A DNA stretch of 64,000 nt from Coniochaeta sp. PMI_546 (taxonomy: Eukaryota > Ascomycota > Sordariomycetes > Coniochaetales > Coniochaetaceae): NCBI GenBank assembly GCA_021432605.1, contig MU271148.1, forward strand, positions 2,239,362 through 2,303,361, written 5' to 3'. Below are positions 36,163 to 47,562 of this stretch, piece by piece (within the stretch, counting starts at the first letter, position 1; every line of letters begins with the position of its first letter). The notes below the pieces were generated by a model that saw only the letters and a program-made list of their open reading frames with translations, had not been told where the DNA came from and ran no database searches. A program made the translations under genes and the position numbers.

Positions 36163-37171
36163 GGCGAGTCTATGCTTTTCAATTCTGCGACAGGCACCCC
36201 CAGGCTGAAGTCAATATCTAAGAAAAAGTTGGAGGAAGGCTTATCTTAGGTTATCGCCTTATCGATTAGAGCAGAGCATTTGACATGGATGCTCACGTGC
36301 ACGGTCCAGTTAAAAGTGAAAGCTTGGCGGGGATGTTTCTCGAGGTAAAACCCGCCAGAGTTGACCGGATTGCTCGGGCCAAATCTGCATCCACCTCAGC
36401 TTTTGACTCTTTCTCGGTGATCTGGGAATACCCCGATGTCCGTCTCGTACGGCTTGTGTGATGGTATCATCTTTAAGAAGAACAAAATATCTATAAATAT
36501 AATTAGAATCTCGAATACTTGTCGAACCCGTGTTTACACGTGTACACTACAAACAAGTCGGCTCAAAACAGGACAATGTGAAAAGTGGCTTGAGCTTGAG
36601 CTTGAGTGGAGAGCGGAGACTGGCCCCGAGACCTGGAATCGATCAGTGGGCCCTCCTTAAGTCGTCATCACATGCGCCAATTGGTTAAGGGTCGCGTGCA
36701 CAGACACTTCCCGTCGGCTGCCTTGAACTTTGACCCCAGCGTTAACACGGCCTGAATTTTTCTGTCCGCTCTTATGTCACCATTGACAGATTTGCCTTGT
36801 TTCTTTCTCACTTACACGCCTTATCGACACCAATAGAAAACGCAGACTCGATATTGGGCTCTTGAACGCATTATAAGCAACGGAGAAGGGAGTGGTGGCT
36901 GATTTTATAAACCAAACTCCCAAATGCGGTGGAGTCCTCACACTCTACCGCATCACCACTCTTCAAGCTGGATTCGGTAGCAACGGTCGCGGCCTTCTCC
37001 GACCGCCAACACAACACGGCAGACTGTGCCTCCTCCGGCACTGCCACCACGCGCGAATCTAGAAAAGACAGATATCTCCACTCAGCCCTTTGGCCCATTC
37101 CATTTCACAGTTTGACTCGACTATTCAAAGGTGTCATCACGCCTGCCGCCTTACCGCCATTCTCTTGCACA
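36163..37171. promoter_or_regulatory. Divergent SPB4/DGK1 intergenic region
   Basis: 1 kb containing both promoters. A CTATAAATATAATTAG AT-rich tract lies near 36490, and CTTGAG is repeated three times at 36589-36606. The plus-strand frame is open from about 36929 but begins without an ATG until 37172, so I leave that part as leader. Confidence 0.4.
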
Positions 37172-38371
37172 ATGTCAATACCGGGCAAGCAGGCCATACC
37201 GGCCACTCCTCGCGTCATCTCTCCGAGCCCAACCCCGTCAGAACGAGAGGCCGCACAATCCTCATACGGCGGTCCTGTGACGAGGTCTGCCGCCCGAAAG
37301 CGCCTGACTACACCGAATCCGGTTGAAGAGGATTTGGACGAAGATGAATCGGACCACCCGGAGCTCAGACGGTCCCGGACGCGGAGTCGGAGTCCAATCG
37401 ATACACGAAGGATGACCCGCATGACGGCAGCAAAGAGGAAAACTACAAGCAAACCAATAGCCGAAGAGCAGCAGAAAGAGGCAGGCGCAGTCAACGGCAA
37501 GCCCGTCTCGAACGGACATCTCTCGCCCTCTTCCGCCAACACGCCGACCACCTCCATATTCAGCGGCGGATCCTGGTCGTGGCGCGACTTCTCGCGCAGC
37601 CCGAGCCCGCTGGGTCTCATTCCGATCCACAGACACTGGCGGACCTTCGTGCACAAGCACGAAGTACCCCGTAAACTGCTCCACGTCTCCATTGGTTTCT
37701 TCGTCATTTGGCTGTACCTCTCCGGTACTCAGACGCAATCTGTGCCGCCCTACCTGATGGCTGCCCTGGTGCCCATCGCGGCAGTGGATGTCGTCCGTCA
37801 TAATTACGAGCCGTTCAACCGCTTTTATGTGCGCGTGCTGGGCGCGCTGATGAGGGAGAGCGAGTTCAACGGGTACAACGGGGTCATCTTCTACTTGTTA
37901 GGAGCATGGATTGTGTTGTACTACTTCCCGAAGGATGTGGGTGTCATGGGCACCTTGCTGTTGAGCTGGTGCGATACGGCTGCCAGCACGTTTGGCAGGC
38001 TTTACGGACGGTATACGCCCCGGATTCGAAGGGGCAAGAGTCTTGCCGGCTCGGCTGCTGCGTTTGTGGTAGGTGTCGCTACATCGTGGTTCTTTTGGGG
38101 ATGGCTCGTGCCTACTTGGGGCCCTTTCCCTGGTGACGAAGCCTTTATGTTCAAGGGAGTGCTGCACCTGCCTCAGGCTGTCGGCGGCGCGCTTGGCTGG
38201 AAAGACGTACCGGCGGTATCCGGTGGCCTGGCACTGGGCATCGTGAGCTTGTGGTCTGGCCTGGTCGCCTCGGCGAGCGAGGTGGTTGACTTGTTTGGGT
38301 GGGACGACAACCTGACTATCCCTGTCCTAAGCGGTCTGGGCATCTGGGGCTTCTTGAAGATCTTCGGATAA
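37172..38371 (+). CDS. DGK1: CTP-dependent diacylglycerol kinase, Dgk1 type
   Basis: Integral ER/nuclear-envelope enzyme that uses CTP to phosphorylate diacylglycerol to phosphatidate, opposing the Pah1 lipin phosphatase. Intronless, 399 residues. The first about 150 residues are Ser/Arg-rich and probably disordered, with several RS/RR pairs. The membrane catalytic region opens at EVPRKLLHVSIGFFVIWLYL; the Arg-Lys pair and the later SWCDTAASTFGRLYG Asp/Gly motif match residues required in the yeast enzyme family. About six hydrophobic segments follow, including YLMAALVPIAAVDVV, YLLGAWIVLYYF and SAAAFVVGVATSWFFWGW. The ATG at 37172 is chosen because the longer open frame upstream has no ATG. 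The ending, LSGLGIWGFLKIFG, is typical of fungal members. Confidence 0.92.
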   Translation: MSIPGKQAIPATPRVISPSPTPSEREAAQSSYGGPVTRSAARKRLTTPNPVEEDLDEDESDHPELRRSRTRSRSPIDTRRMTRMTAAKRKTTSKPIAEEQQKEAGAVNGKPVSNGHLSPSSANTPTTSIFSGGSWSWRDFSRSPSPLGLIPIHRHWRTFVHKHEVPRKLLHVSIGFFVIWLYLSGTQTQSVPPYLMAALVPIAAVDVVRHNYEPFNRFYVRVLGALMRESEFNGYNGVIFYLLGAWIVLYYFPKDVGVMGTLLLSWCDTAASTFGRLYGRYTPRIRRGKSLAGSAAAFVVGVATSWFFWGWLVPTWGPFPGDEAFMFKGVLHLPQAVGGALGWKDVPAVSGGLALGIVSLWSGLVASASEVVDLFGWDDNLTIPVLSGLGIWGFLKIFG

Positions 38372-39520
38372 GTGGATGAAACATGTGTTCGATGAAATCA
38401 GGCATGAGCTGCATGGCTGGCGTTTTGGTGGGCGGAATTGCTTGGATATCCTTCTACAGAATTGGTTTATTATAGACATTGTTGCATCGACTATACGGGT
38501 GAGGTTCTGCTAGCTACCTACCTATATCCACTCCATTCACATCCCATTCACATCATGTTATTGCATTTAAATTCGTGGACTGAAATTGCATCTGAACAAT
38601 GTCTTGTATGCTAAGCAAAACGCAGATCCTAGCTTTGCACACGGGTGCACACATCTCCTGGAAGCATATCTCGGGATATCAATAACATTCTTAACAGTTG
38701 CGGTGGTGTCGTCTGGGATGCATATGATTTGCATCATATTCAAGATCCCAGATTTACATCAAAAGAGAAGAGAAGGAGATAAGATTCAAAGTCACGACGT
38801 CCGTCGAGATCAGGTCTGTGCTCCTGCCCGATATGTTGGCGTAGGAAATCGTTAGCGTTCATCGCTCTTTCCCGCTGTTCCCCTGACAAGTCGCGTCATG
38901 GTCGCGCTCTGGATCTGCTCTTTAATTTTTCTGGTCCCTCAAGCACTTCTATCTACCCTTCCGTTGACACAACGTCCATCCATTGCTCATGTACGACGTG
39001 TTTCTTTCCGAGATGCAATGATGACATCCATTTTGGCTGTTCAAAACCGTTTAACGCAGCACAAGACGCCCCAGCACTGCATACGAAACTCGTGTCCGGC
39101 ATCGATAATCTCGGCTTGAGAGACCCACGATGAGCTCTGACCGAAGGGAAAGAGACTTGCTGTTTTGCTGATACAATCTATCTACCATACTTACCTAGGC
39201 AGTGTCCGTGGATCATGGACATGGTCAGTTATAACCACGACGCACGTCTAGTCAACCGTGGATCGGACCACTCTTCTGCTTCCAGTGTTACATTCATATC
39301 CCCATTTATTTACCTTTGCTTCACCTTTTTTCTTGTTTGCATGTTCGTTGGCTTGAATCCTAAAGTGGCGTCCCATTACAGTCCAGATGGATCTTACCAG
39401 TCTTCTTGGCCTTCTTTTCCCTTTTTTAATTCGGAATGACTTACGGGTCATGTATGATGCGGTGTCCGCGACTTCATCCCGGCCATGCATATTGCTTGCA
39501 TATCTGTATTGTCGTTTGGT

Positions 39521-39554
39521 ACACACACACACACACACACACACGCACGCACAC
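39521..39554. repeat. AC dinucleotide microsatellite
   Basis: About 12 uninterrupted AC units followed by GCACGCACAC. Intergenic. Confidence 0.95.
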
Positions 39555-42500
39555 ATTCTCCCTCTGTCTTTGTCTCTTTCTCCATCCCCCTCTTCTCTCT
39601 TGCGTCCTTCTCTTATATGTTCCACCGAGCCAAACGGATTGACACGGTTCCGCAACATCTTTCTGCTTTCTATCACCGTTGGCTAGACTCTTGGTTTTCC
39701 CTTCCTCCTAATCCCAACCCAACCTGTGACGTGATAGGCCCCAATGCCATTGGCGGCACCGGTTCGTTTGCTTCACAGCAAAGGTACAATCGCGCAAGGG
39801 AATACCCAGTCAGTTATGCAGAGTCTAGAGAGCTAGGAAGTTAGCTTCCACGTCGACTGGGTCCAGCTCTCTGGCTCCTTGCTTAGTGGCCAGTCAAAAC
39901 GCCCGTTCTTGACGCACCCTACGTCCCGTTGGCTCGCGAAGACCGGCGGCCTCTCTGGCCCTGCTTCGCATGTTCTCGAAGTCATGCCCCTCCCCCGCCC
40001 CGTCCAAACAGAGCTGCTTCCCTTGTCTTGTGTGATTGTCTCCTAGTGATAGTGACCTATCTGGGAGCATGAGCTGTCCGGAGACTTCTGAAGTGTCACT
40101 CTCCGCGGACGGCTCCCCCCCAATCCGATATGGGAAGACGATAGCAATGGTTGGCAAGAAGCGAAATTTCCTTCAGAGCAGACGGCAGCTCGAGAATCTG
40201 CTTTAGGATATCTCTGTCTGTCTGCTTGGGCCCCTGACTTGCGCAAGAACCATAAGATACGACTACAACTTTCAGACATCTTTCCTTGCAATGCTTATTA
40301 TCAGTACCGACTTTACTGTGTCCAAGGTTTGAAGGCTTGCATGAGCCGTCTTAGCAGTACCCTCGTTCTCCCCATGCACGCCACTCTGGCAACCATTTCT
40401 TGTCACAACAGTCCATGCAGATCGCGGGCTACCTTATTGTCCCATAGGTCCAGTTACTGAGCTGCCTGGACAGTCCAGCAGCCTAAAGCATGAGGGGCTA
40501 ACACAGTACGTCTTCCTCCCCGGGGTTACCCGCGGGTGTCCTTGCGCAGCGTGCAAACCGCTTCAGAAAATCTGAATAGAAGGCGGCCGTGTACAATGGC
40601 CTTTAACGGCACACACCCAGGCCAAAGGATTCCGGCCGGGAGAAGGAATTACAAGATTTGATGATCCACAAGACTTGCAATGCGGGTGGATGGGAGTTGA
40701 ACATGGACCTGCCTTCCTGCCCGAAAATGCCCTTGATCCACCCCTGCAAGGAGTGATGTGTCGTGCGTCTGGACGGTAGCCGTCCCGCAGGCTCACAGAT
40801 CTCGAAGCAACGTCGACAAGGCAGCTGACGGGTGGTTGATATTTTGACTGTGGGGAAAACAGGAGCCGCAGCCCACGCCGAAACACGCCTTCACCTCTTG
40901 TCTTCTCTCCTCGAGTCTCCTGTCACAGATCCCTGGCACCTCCTCGGTTCAGATATACGTTGAGAAGCTGTCAGCGTTGCTTTCTTCCATGCTCTAGCGT
41001 GGTGAAACCACCCGACGTCTCTCGCCATAAGAAAACCTTATCCGCCCATCAGCCCCTCCTCCACCCCTCCAACACTCGGACAACCTGCAAACTCGATTGG
41101 TTCCCTTGATCAGACAAGGGCTCGCACACAAACGTTCTTATTAAAATCGCACGCCCGGTTTCCCGAACTTTTTGAATTATCAGCCAATCGAAATTCAGGA
41201 AACAGAGATTTATTTAAGCCGAGATATCCCACGTTTTTCTCTTGAACTGAGTGACACAAAAGGACGTGGATTTGCAGCAGCGAGTCTCAGGTACCAAGGA
41301 GAATGTAGACGCACAGGGCAACCGTTTTCCAGAAGTCAGCGTTGACTTGCTATACGGACGTCAAGTCACAACTCAGCAAGCACTCAGCGAACAAACTGTT
41401 GGATAAACTGAAGGCTTGGGAAGATAAAATGAAAACTTTAAAGGCAACCAGCATCCGGCTGGCTGCAAGTGGACAGAGGGCAACTCCGATTGGAAAGGAA
41501 GCCTTTTGGGAACATGACAACACATCGTCACTGCACACACAATCTGCCCGACCGGCTGCACTCCTGCCTGACATGACGGATACATCCAACAGCCACTGAT
41601 GTCTGCCGTCCACAGTCTTGTTTGGCTTGCTGACTATCGAAAATGTCACTTCGATCAAGAAAAAAACCCACCGTTGCTTTTCCCCAGGACCTTGACGGTT
41701 TTCGTCAGCGCAGTCGTTCGCAGCGGTACCGGCTAAGTACTGGTACTTTGATGCTGTGAGCTTGTTGCGTGTCTCGTCTTTCGATGGCTCCTTCAGATCC
41801 TTGTTTCTAACCTTTCTGGATCTTGATCGACATGAACGGTCGACCTACCCGTCCAATACCGCCCATCGTATCTTCGTCTGTCCTACCATGCGTCTGCTGG
41901 CCAGTCCACAATTCGTTTCGAACTGCCCCGTTGACGTCTTCTTTCGCACCTCCGTCTCGTCTTGGTCTAGCCTCGCTCTCTTGGCTTGTTGCGTACACAC
42001 CCCTCCCACCAGTCCCGAGTCTTACAGCCGCGCCCGTCCCTTTGGTTTTCGATCCGCTCTATCGAGCTCTTCGATGTATGGTTCCGGCGTCTGCATTTTT
42101 CGCCCCCTTCTCTTGACTTGCTGCTTCATTGCTCACTCATGGCTCTTCGCGGTCCAGACAGATCCTTTGCTTGCTCTTTCCCCCCTCTTTCCTCCACAAG
42201 TCTGTCTCCACCAATACAAACGATGGTGGCCGCCTCTCGGCATATGCAGGCATTGCTCTTCACCTTTCTGTGATAAATCGAAATTCGTCTTCCAGACAAC
42301 CCTGGTGCCTTTCTGTTGGTCAATTGCTCCAAGGATCACCCCATCGGCCTTGCCATCCGCCCACCTTGTTCGCCTTCGTCCCCGCGGCAAGTGAGCGGGC
42401 AACCTCGTACTAGCGATACTAGCCTACACCACCGTCGTCTACCCATCATGCTCGTCAACATCCTATCTATACCTGGCCTCGAGCGGGGTCCTCAAGATGC

Positions 42501-42581
42501 TCAACGAATAGAGTCACCTTCGCTTATCCTTCTCGAGCTCGTGATGACGGGAAGTGGACGACCGGAGAGGCTTCGAAAAAG

Positions 42582-42589
42582 TATAAATA
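42582..42589 (+). promoter_or_regulatory. TATA box for the 42862 gene
   Basis: Consensus TATAAATA lies 273 bp upstream of the ATG at 42862, implying a leader of roughly 240 nt. This is the cleanest TATA box in the window. An ATG at 42596 opens a 74-codon frame, but it probably lies before the transcription start. Confidence 0.5.
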
Positions 42590-42861
42590 GGGGCCATGTT
42601 GACGGGCTTGCCTTGGTTTCTCTTCTTCCTTTTCTCAACACTTCCTGAGACTCCTGTGGACTCCCAAACTCTGAACGCACCCACCGATTATCTTTTCAAG
42701 TCTGCACTTGCACAAGTGTTAAACATCTTCAGGCCCCTTAGTCATATACTAGCATCCACAGCTAGTGTCTACAGTCAACATTCTCTGTCACGGACGTCCA
42801 CTGCACCACCAATCATCTAGCTGTTCCTGCACATTTTAAGGTTCAAGACATACATCCCACC

Positions 42862-43729
42862 ATGTCGTCACACTATCCATCCCAGTATTACACTGCCACC
42901 GGCGCTGTCCCGATTGCCGTACCTGTCGGCAAGGGTCAGTATCCCAGCTACTATCAGAGCGGTGACAGCACGTATTCGGTCTCACCCCCAGAGGTGGCTG
43001 ATTCAGTTAGCTCGGGATCTGCCATGCTCCCATCGTACAGCAATTCTGGCTACTCTGCCACTGCGTCCAGCTATGCCGGAAGCAGCCAGGGTGACTACGA
43101 CTCGGCCGGCTCTGCCTCCGGAGTTGACTTCAACGAGTACATGCAAGATCGGTTTGCGGCCACTTTTGACCCCATTCCGCTGGACAAGTGCATGGCTGTT
43201 CAGGCACAGACGTAAGTACTCTAACACTCCCTTTCTTTTTTTTCTGGCTTGCGATCGCAGCTGTGCTGGCAAATCCAGCAAGTCTGCGCTCACAAGCCCG
43301 AAAATTGCGTTTGACAATTTTTGGGATCTGCCGCTAATGCGCATCTCAATAGATCCGGCCACCTCAATGCGAAGCAGCGTGAACTGCTCGAGCTGCAAGC
43401 AAAGGCGCAGGCTCGCCTTGCAAAAGCTCGCGCTCGCTTCGCCGATGGCATGCAAGATGCGCGCGAAGTTCGCGCAGACCTTGAGTGGACGCAGAAGAAA
43501 GTCTCGTAAGTCACCAAAATTCTTGCCTTCCGAAGCACTGAATTTCACAATTCCACCAATGGCCGCAATTGGGTATTTGGAGATTTCTTGCGATTGGCTG
43601 CCGAATCAATTTTTGACGTGGGAAGGCTGACATTGGAGCTGCAACAGATCGCTGAAGTCCAAGGCGTCGAAAAAGCACCCCAAGGAGTACAGCAAGGCGC
43701 GCGCACGGTATCCGTCTCCGGAATACTGA
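42862..43729 (+). CDS. Small coiled-coil protein, KxDL-like, unknown function
   Basis: Three exons (42862-43211, 43353-43505, 43648-43729) give 194 residues. The first about 90 residues are Ser/Tyr/Gly-rich and probably disordered (MSSHYPSQYYTATG). Next comes a compact helical region: VDFNEYMQDRFAATFDPIPL, KQRELLELQAKAQARLAKAR, RFADGMQDAREVRADLEWTQ and the basic end KKHPKEYSKARARYPSPEY. The RF...DAREVRADL helix resembles the KxDL motif of small BORC/BLOC-1-associated proteins, but the Lys is replaced and I cannot confirm membership. The pattern looks conserved in filamentous ascomycetes from memory. Introns have GTAAGT donors; the first, 141 nt, contains a GCTAAT branch-like site. A clean TATA box and a long pyrimidine-rich leader precede it. 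Confidence 0.8.
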
Positions 43730-45081
43730 TTGCAGAGCGATCACGAACAGCAAAAGCAGTCATTTCAGCATTTCAGCGACTCCCAGCCTTTTGGCAATGT
43801 GCTTTCCTTCGGCGTACTCGACAAACGGCTGCATCTTCATTTCAGGTACATACTCCAAACTTCGCAAAATCCATCCTCTTGCAGGGAGCAAGGCTTTGCC
43901 ATGAGCTGTAGCAAAAGCAAGCCTCGAGGAAGAAGTGACGTTGAGACAAGGCGCGGCAAAATAGGCGCCGGTCCCACCCGCTGCTCTTTGAACAAAGGAG
44001 TGCGAGCGGAACCGCGGCCAAGTTTGCAGGCGCCTTTTCCGATCTCACGCCCCCTCCTTTTTGCTGGCGTGCCCTGGTCCTTCTTGCGGGGGCAGCCGGG
44101 GCGGCTGTTTCACGAACCGTTATGAGACATGATTGGTAGATCTGGGACGATCTAGGGACCTGGCGGCGTTTTTTGAAAAGTACAGATACACTACACACCT
44201 TCCCCACCTTCCCCGTCTCTTTTTTGGGCGGAATCAGAGCGACGGCAGCAACCGGCAGGGCTGCAGTAGCGACCAGGTACGGGGAGAGACTAGCGGGCTT
44301 ACCACGCTAGGTGGGCGAGAGAAGGGAGGGGGTGTAGGACCAGTTAGCGGGATCTTGGGAACAACAGGACCAAGGCCCTGCTGGTGGTAACAGCCGCAGG
44401 CAGAATTTTGGCATGGTTGGCACATGGACGCGCTCTCGCGTTCTCTTTCAGGACAGACCGGGAAGAGTCGGGGATGGAACTTTTCCTATTCAGGGCCTCA
44501 GGATACTGCGCTTATTGGATAATGAGACGGCGCGGACAGCATGATTTTCTTTTCTGGAAATTTCTGTGTGCTTGATTCGGTTGGTCTGGTCGACCAGAAG
44601 GGTGGTTCTTGGACATTTCTTCGTAGCAAATACACTGCTGTTCCCCCCTTCTGAAAGTGTACCCGACGACCCCCCTCCTGCCAACGTGAAGCTCCATACA
44701 GTGTGGTCTCGTCACCGACAGCATGATCCCCGGCCGCGGGTCTCCCTCCCGTGTAGCAGACCGCACTGTGCGGCCTGTCCTCGCGCTTTGCGTCATGTGA
44801 TGTGGTGATGCCCAACCTCGTGCTGAAGACCTCCACGACAGACCCCTGAGTAGTCACGTGACAGAGCCCCTGACAGACCGCTGGGCTTATCGCTAGCCAT
44901 CCAACCTCGTCCTCACCAAGACTTCCCATCCCTTTGGCTCCCTGTTCCTCCACTTCTCTCCCTATCCCGCAATCGCATTCTTCCTTCGGATCAGTTCCAC
45001 ATCTACACCAAGTAGACGAGCTCGACTGCGAACATGATCCTCCTTACGCTGGCCACGGTAGCATCCTTCCACGACCATCCG
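43730..45081. other. Gene-free intergenic region
   Basis: 1.35 kb between convergent genes. Short frames occur on both strands but none has a domain, splice-consistent structure or good composition. I see nothing else in it. Confidence 0.45.
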
Positions 45082-45750
45082 TCACCCAGACCGTCCACCA
45101 CCAACACGGTGGGCCCCGTGGCCTCGAGTTAACCACGACCCAACGGGCTCCAGACCTTTAGCCTTCTCCAACCACTCCCACGGATTCTCGTTACTGCTCG
45201 GATCGTAGTAGTCGGTCCACCAAATCCTCCGGTGCGGACCAGCTCCGGGTCCACCTCTACCGCCGCGACTGGCTGGTTGATTGTCACTAGACCCAGGGGC
45301 TGTGACCGGGCCAGATGTCGAATCCTCATCCTCGCCAGTCCTAACCGGCGACCGCGACGTATCGATGTACTGCGGCGGCGGGTCCTCACCACTGCGATCC
45401 TGACCAGCCGCTTCAGAACCAATAGCATCCTTGCCCGAATCTTCCAACACGGCCTGCATCCTTTGCTCTCTCTCAACACCGCCGTCCTGCAGCGTCGTAC
45501 CTCCACTCCCCTGACAGGGGGCAGACCTAGGCAAAAGCGGCAGCGTATTCGCACCGGTCCCCCTCGGAGCAGGTGGTTTGGCGGGCAGACCGCCAGTGCT
45601 GCCACCGGCGCCGGAATCGGCGATCGCGTCGGCGCGCGGGTTGTACCGCCGCTTCTTGGACGGCGGGGCCTGCGAGCCGAAGGCGGTGAAGCCCATCATT
45701 TGCGCCATTGCGGCTGCCTCTGCTTCTTGGTCAGAGTCTTGGGGGTCCAT
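45082..45750 (-). CDS. Conserved fungal protein of unknown function
   Basis: Single open frame of 222 residues. It starts MDPQDSDQEAEAAAMAQMMGF, followed by a basic KKRRYNPRAD stretch that could be a nuclear localisation signal. The middle is Gly/Ser/Pro/Glu-rich and probably disordered. Near the C-terminus is an aromatic block, RRIWWTDYYDPSSNENPWEWLEK, which is the most distinctive part; from memory similar YYDPSxNENPW blocks occur in uncharacterised ascomycete proteins. No membrane segment or catalytic motif is seen. The last about 15 residues (RGHGAHRVGGGRSG) look less constrained, so a small terminal intron is possible. I do not assign a function. Confidence 0.75.
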   Translation of the reverse strand: MDPQDSDQEAEAAAMAQMMGFTAFGSQAPPSKKRRYNPRADAIADSGAGGSTGGLPAKPPAPRGTGANTLPLLPRSAPCQGSGGTTLQDGGVEREQRMQAVLEDSGKDAIGSEAAGQDRSGEDPPPQYIDTSRSPVRTGEDEDSTSGPVTAPGSSDNQPASRGGRGGPGAGPHRRIWWTDYYDPSSNENPWEWLEKAKGLEPVGSWLTRGHGAHRVGGGRSG

Positions 45751-46727
45751 TTGAGCTTAAGTTAGGGTTCTTTTAAGGTGATAATTATGTGAAGAGTGGG
45801 TGGGTGGATAGTAGGTGTGGCTAAGATGGTAGAAGTGGATTATGAATAGGCTCTGATGTAGTGGCCCGGCCTATTGTCCTTGGTGGAGTACGGGCGCCGA
45901 GTCTCCAAGTAAGGGGTGACTGTTAGTATTTCTGAATACAACGTCGAGTTGTGTTGTCGAAGTATCGCTAACGCGCGCTCTGTTTGTTGTTGTCCTTCGT
46001 TCGTACTTTTCCAAGGGTGGTGTGTTGTGTGAGAACGATGAGTTCGGTGGGGTCCACTTCAGAGCAAACCCCAAATTATTTAGCCCAGGTTTATCACACT
46101 ACAAGAGGTGTTCCAACTGTTCTTCACTCCACCAAGGACACATAACTGTCCATGATCTGTACCTTAAGACTTGCATTTATCTCCATGGGGTTTGAATTTG
46201 AGATATTAGACTGGAGCAAGTCCAAAAGACACATGTGCCATATTCGTATCCGACATACTATCCAGTTGAGCCTAGCTATCCCTGCGGCCACACACCAGCA
46301 CGTCGTACTCATATTAGAGAATGGACATGGAATGAGGTGCGAATACTATCTCGTATTTTTCAAACACAACATCGTCTGCACAATCGTCCGATAATGATGC
46401 AAATATGTAGCGAGGTAATAGGCAGTCTCAGGCCTCGCTCTGGTACAGTACCGAACAGGAAAGTTGTCTCCGTCTGATTAGAGTTTGGCGGGTGCCCCAC
46501 TTCCCGAGTTGCCATTTCCACCCTTGAGACAAGGGTACGTGTAGATGGCTGTGGTTTGGAAAGTACCTGACCCCCTGCCATATCTGTGACAACATTAGAA
46601 ATAACCCGTGCTCTTCCCCTCAACCCTATCACTGTACAGGACTACCGATTTAACTTTCCGTAGTACAGTCAGTAGTACTCATTTACAACATCCCTTAATC
46701 CCATTGTCTTGGGAAGTTGAACCAAAA
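45751..46727. promoter_or_regulatory. Divergent intergenic region
   Basis: 977 bp between two divergent genes of unknown function; holds both promoters. No clear motif or extra gene is seen. Confidence 0.35.
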
Positions 46728-47336
46728 ATGAGTGTCCCAACAACAATCAGCTTACGTTCACCCTCCCAATACTCATCCTCCTCAACGTCTGGCACTGCAT
46801 CTCCACCCTTAGAATGGCTCCACCGCACCTGGTCCGTCACACACTCAACCCTCTCCATGTGGCGCTCGGCCCGCAATGTGCGGATAACATATAAGCCGCT
46901 GCCTCCCCATCACTCCTCGGGGAGCCAGCGCATCGACGATCTCGTAGAGTACGAGTCTCTCAATGGCAACGGCGGTGTCAAGACGGTCGCCGGTGTGGAT
47001 ACGGCTTCTAAGCTTGATGACACCAGTGCTTGGGACTGGAGGGGCAAGGGCTGGTTGTTCTTCGTCAGTAGTCACTGGGAGGTGCTAGGGTGGGGAGAGC
47101 GGCCTCTCGCTGGCGGGGACGGTGGTGTAGAGCGGTGGGTTGTCACTTGGTTTGCGCCAACGCTTTTCACTAAGGAGGGCGTTGATGTTTACTCGGATCG
47201 GAGAGAGGGTGTGAGTAAGGAGACTCTGGATGAAATTACGGCGGCTTTGAAAGGCCTGGATGCGAAGCCGGTTGCTGAGATGTGCGAGAAAGATATGCGG
47301 TCTGTTGCGATTCAGCTACCATGGAAGGAGAAATGA
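46728..47336 (+). CDS. Calycin/lipocalin-like fungal protein of unknown function
   Basis: Intronless, 202 residues. After a Ser-rich start (MSVPTTISLRSPSQYSSSS) comes LEWLHRTWSVTHSTLSMW, then RNVRITYKPLPP, RIDDLVEYESL, DTSAWDWRGKGWLFFVSSHW and WVVTWFAPTLFTKEGVDVYS. Such a W-x-V opening followed by repeated short beta-strand-like segments suggests a small beta-barrel of the lipocalin/calycin type. This is inference from the pattern and from memory of similar ascomycete proteins. There is no signal peptide. The ATG at 46728 is preferred over upstream codons because conservation-like sequence begins there and an AAAA precedes it. The C-terminal helix ends AIQLPWKEK. It is followed closely by the CWC25 3' end, 226 bp away and convergent. 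Confidence 0.82.
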   Translation: MSVPTTISLRSPSQYSSSSTSGTASPPLEWLHRTWSVTHSTLSMWRSARNVRITYKPLPPHHSSGSQRIDDLVEYESLNGNGGVKTVAGVDTASKLDDTSAWDWRGKGWLFFVSSHWEVLGWGERPLAGGDGGVERWVVTWFAPTLFTKEGVDVYSDRREGVSKETLDEITAALKGLDAKPVAEMCEKDMRSVAIQLPWKEK

Positions 47337-47562
47337 TGCTCAAGGAATGTGTTTTGGATGATACGATAGAGTCCTAGCGTAGTGTATATCATTTGAGTAT
47401 AGCTAAGTAGGTTGAGGGGTGCTATTACTGGAGGCGCGTACCATCGCGGACAAACTTCACTTCCGGCTTGCTCAGATCTCGAGTTGATCATATTAGCGCC
47501 CAGGGTCCCGTCCTTCCCTGCTGCGATGGCGATGGCGATGCCTATGTCCGCTATCTTCGCTT

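Larger units (their letters stand above)
38372..42861. other. 4.5-kb gene-free region with promoter at its right end
   Basis: No gene is supported. It contains an AC dinucleotide repeat (39521-39554), pyrimidine-rich tracts at 39555-39610 and 41750-42230, and a TATA box at 42582. The pyrimidine-rich open frames (for example 41756-42394, plus) have Ser/Leu/Pro/Phe-rich compositions expected from such DNA rather than from protein. Confidence 0.5.

Noticed and set aside
36929-37171. Upstream extension of the DGK1 frame
   Set aside because: Open frame begins at a GTG, has no ATG before 37172, and the sequence resembles leader rather than the family's N-terminus.
41756-42394. Plus-strand 212-codon open frame and minus-strand partners
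   Set aside because: Lies in pyrimidine-rich DNA that gives Ser/Leu/Phe/Pro-rich frames on this strand by composition; no splice model or domain.
42596-42820. 74-codon open frame between the TATA box and the 42862 gene
   Set aside because: Its ATG is only 7 nt after the TATA box, so it is probably not transcribed; hydrophobic start alone is not enough to call a secreted peptide.
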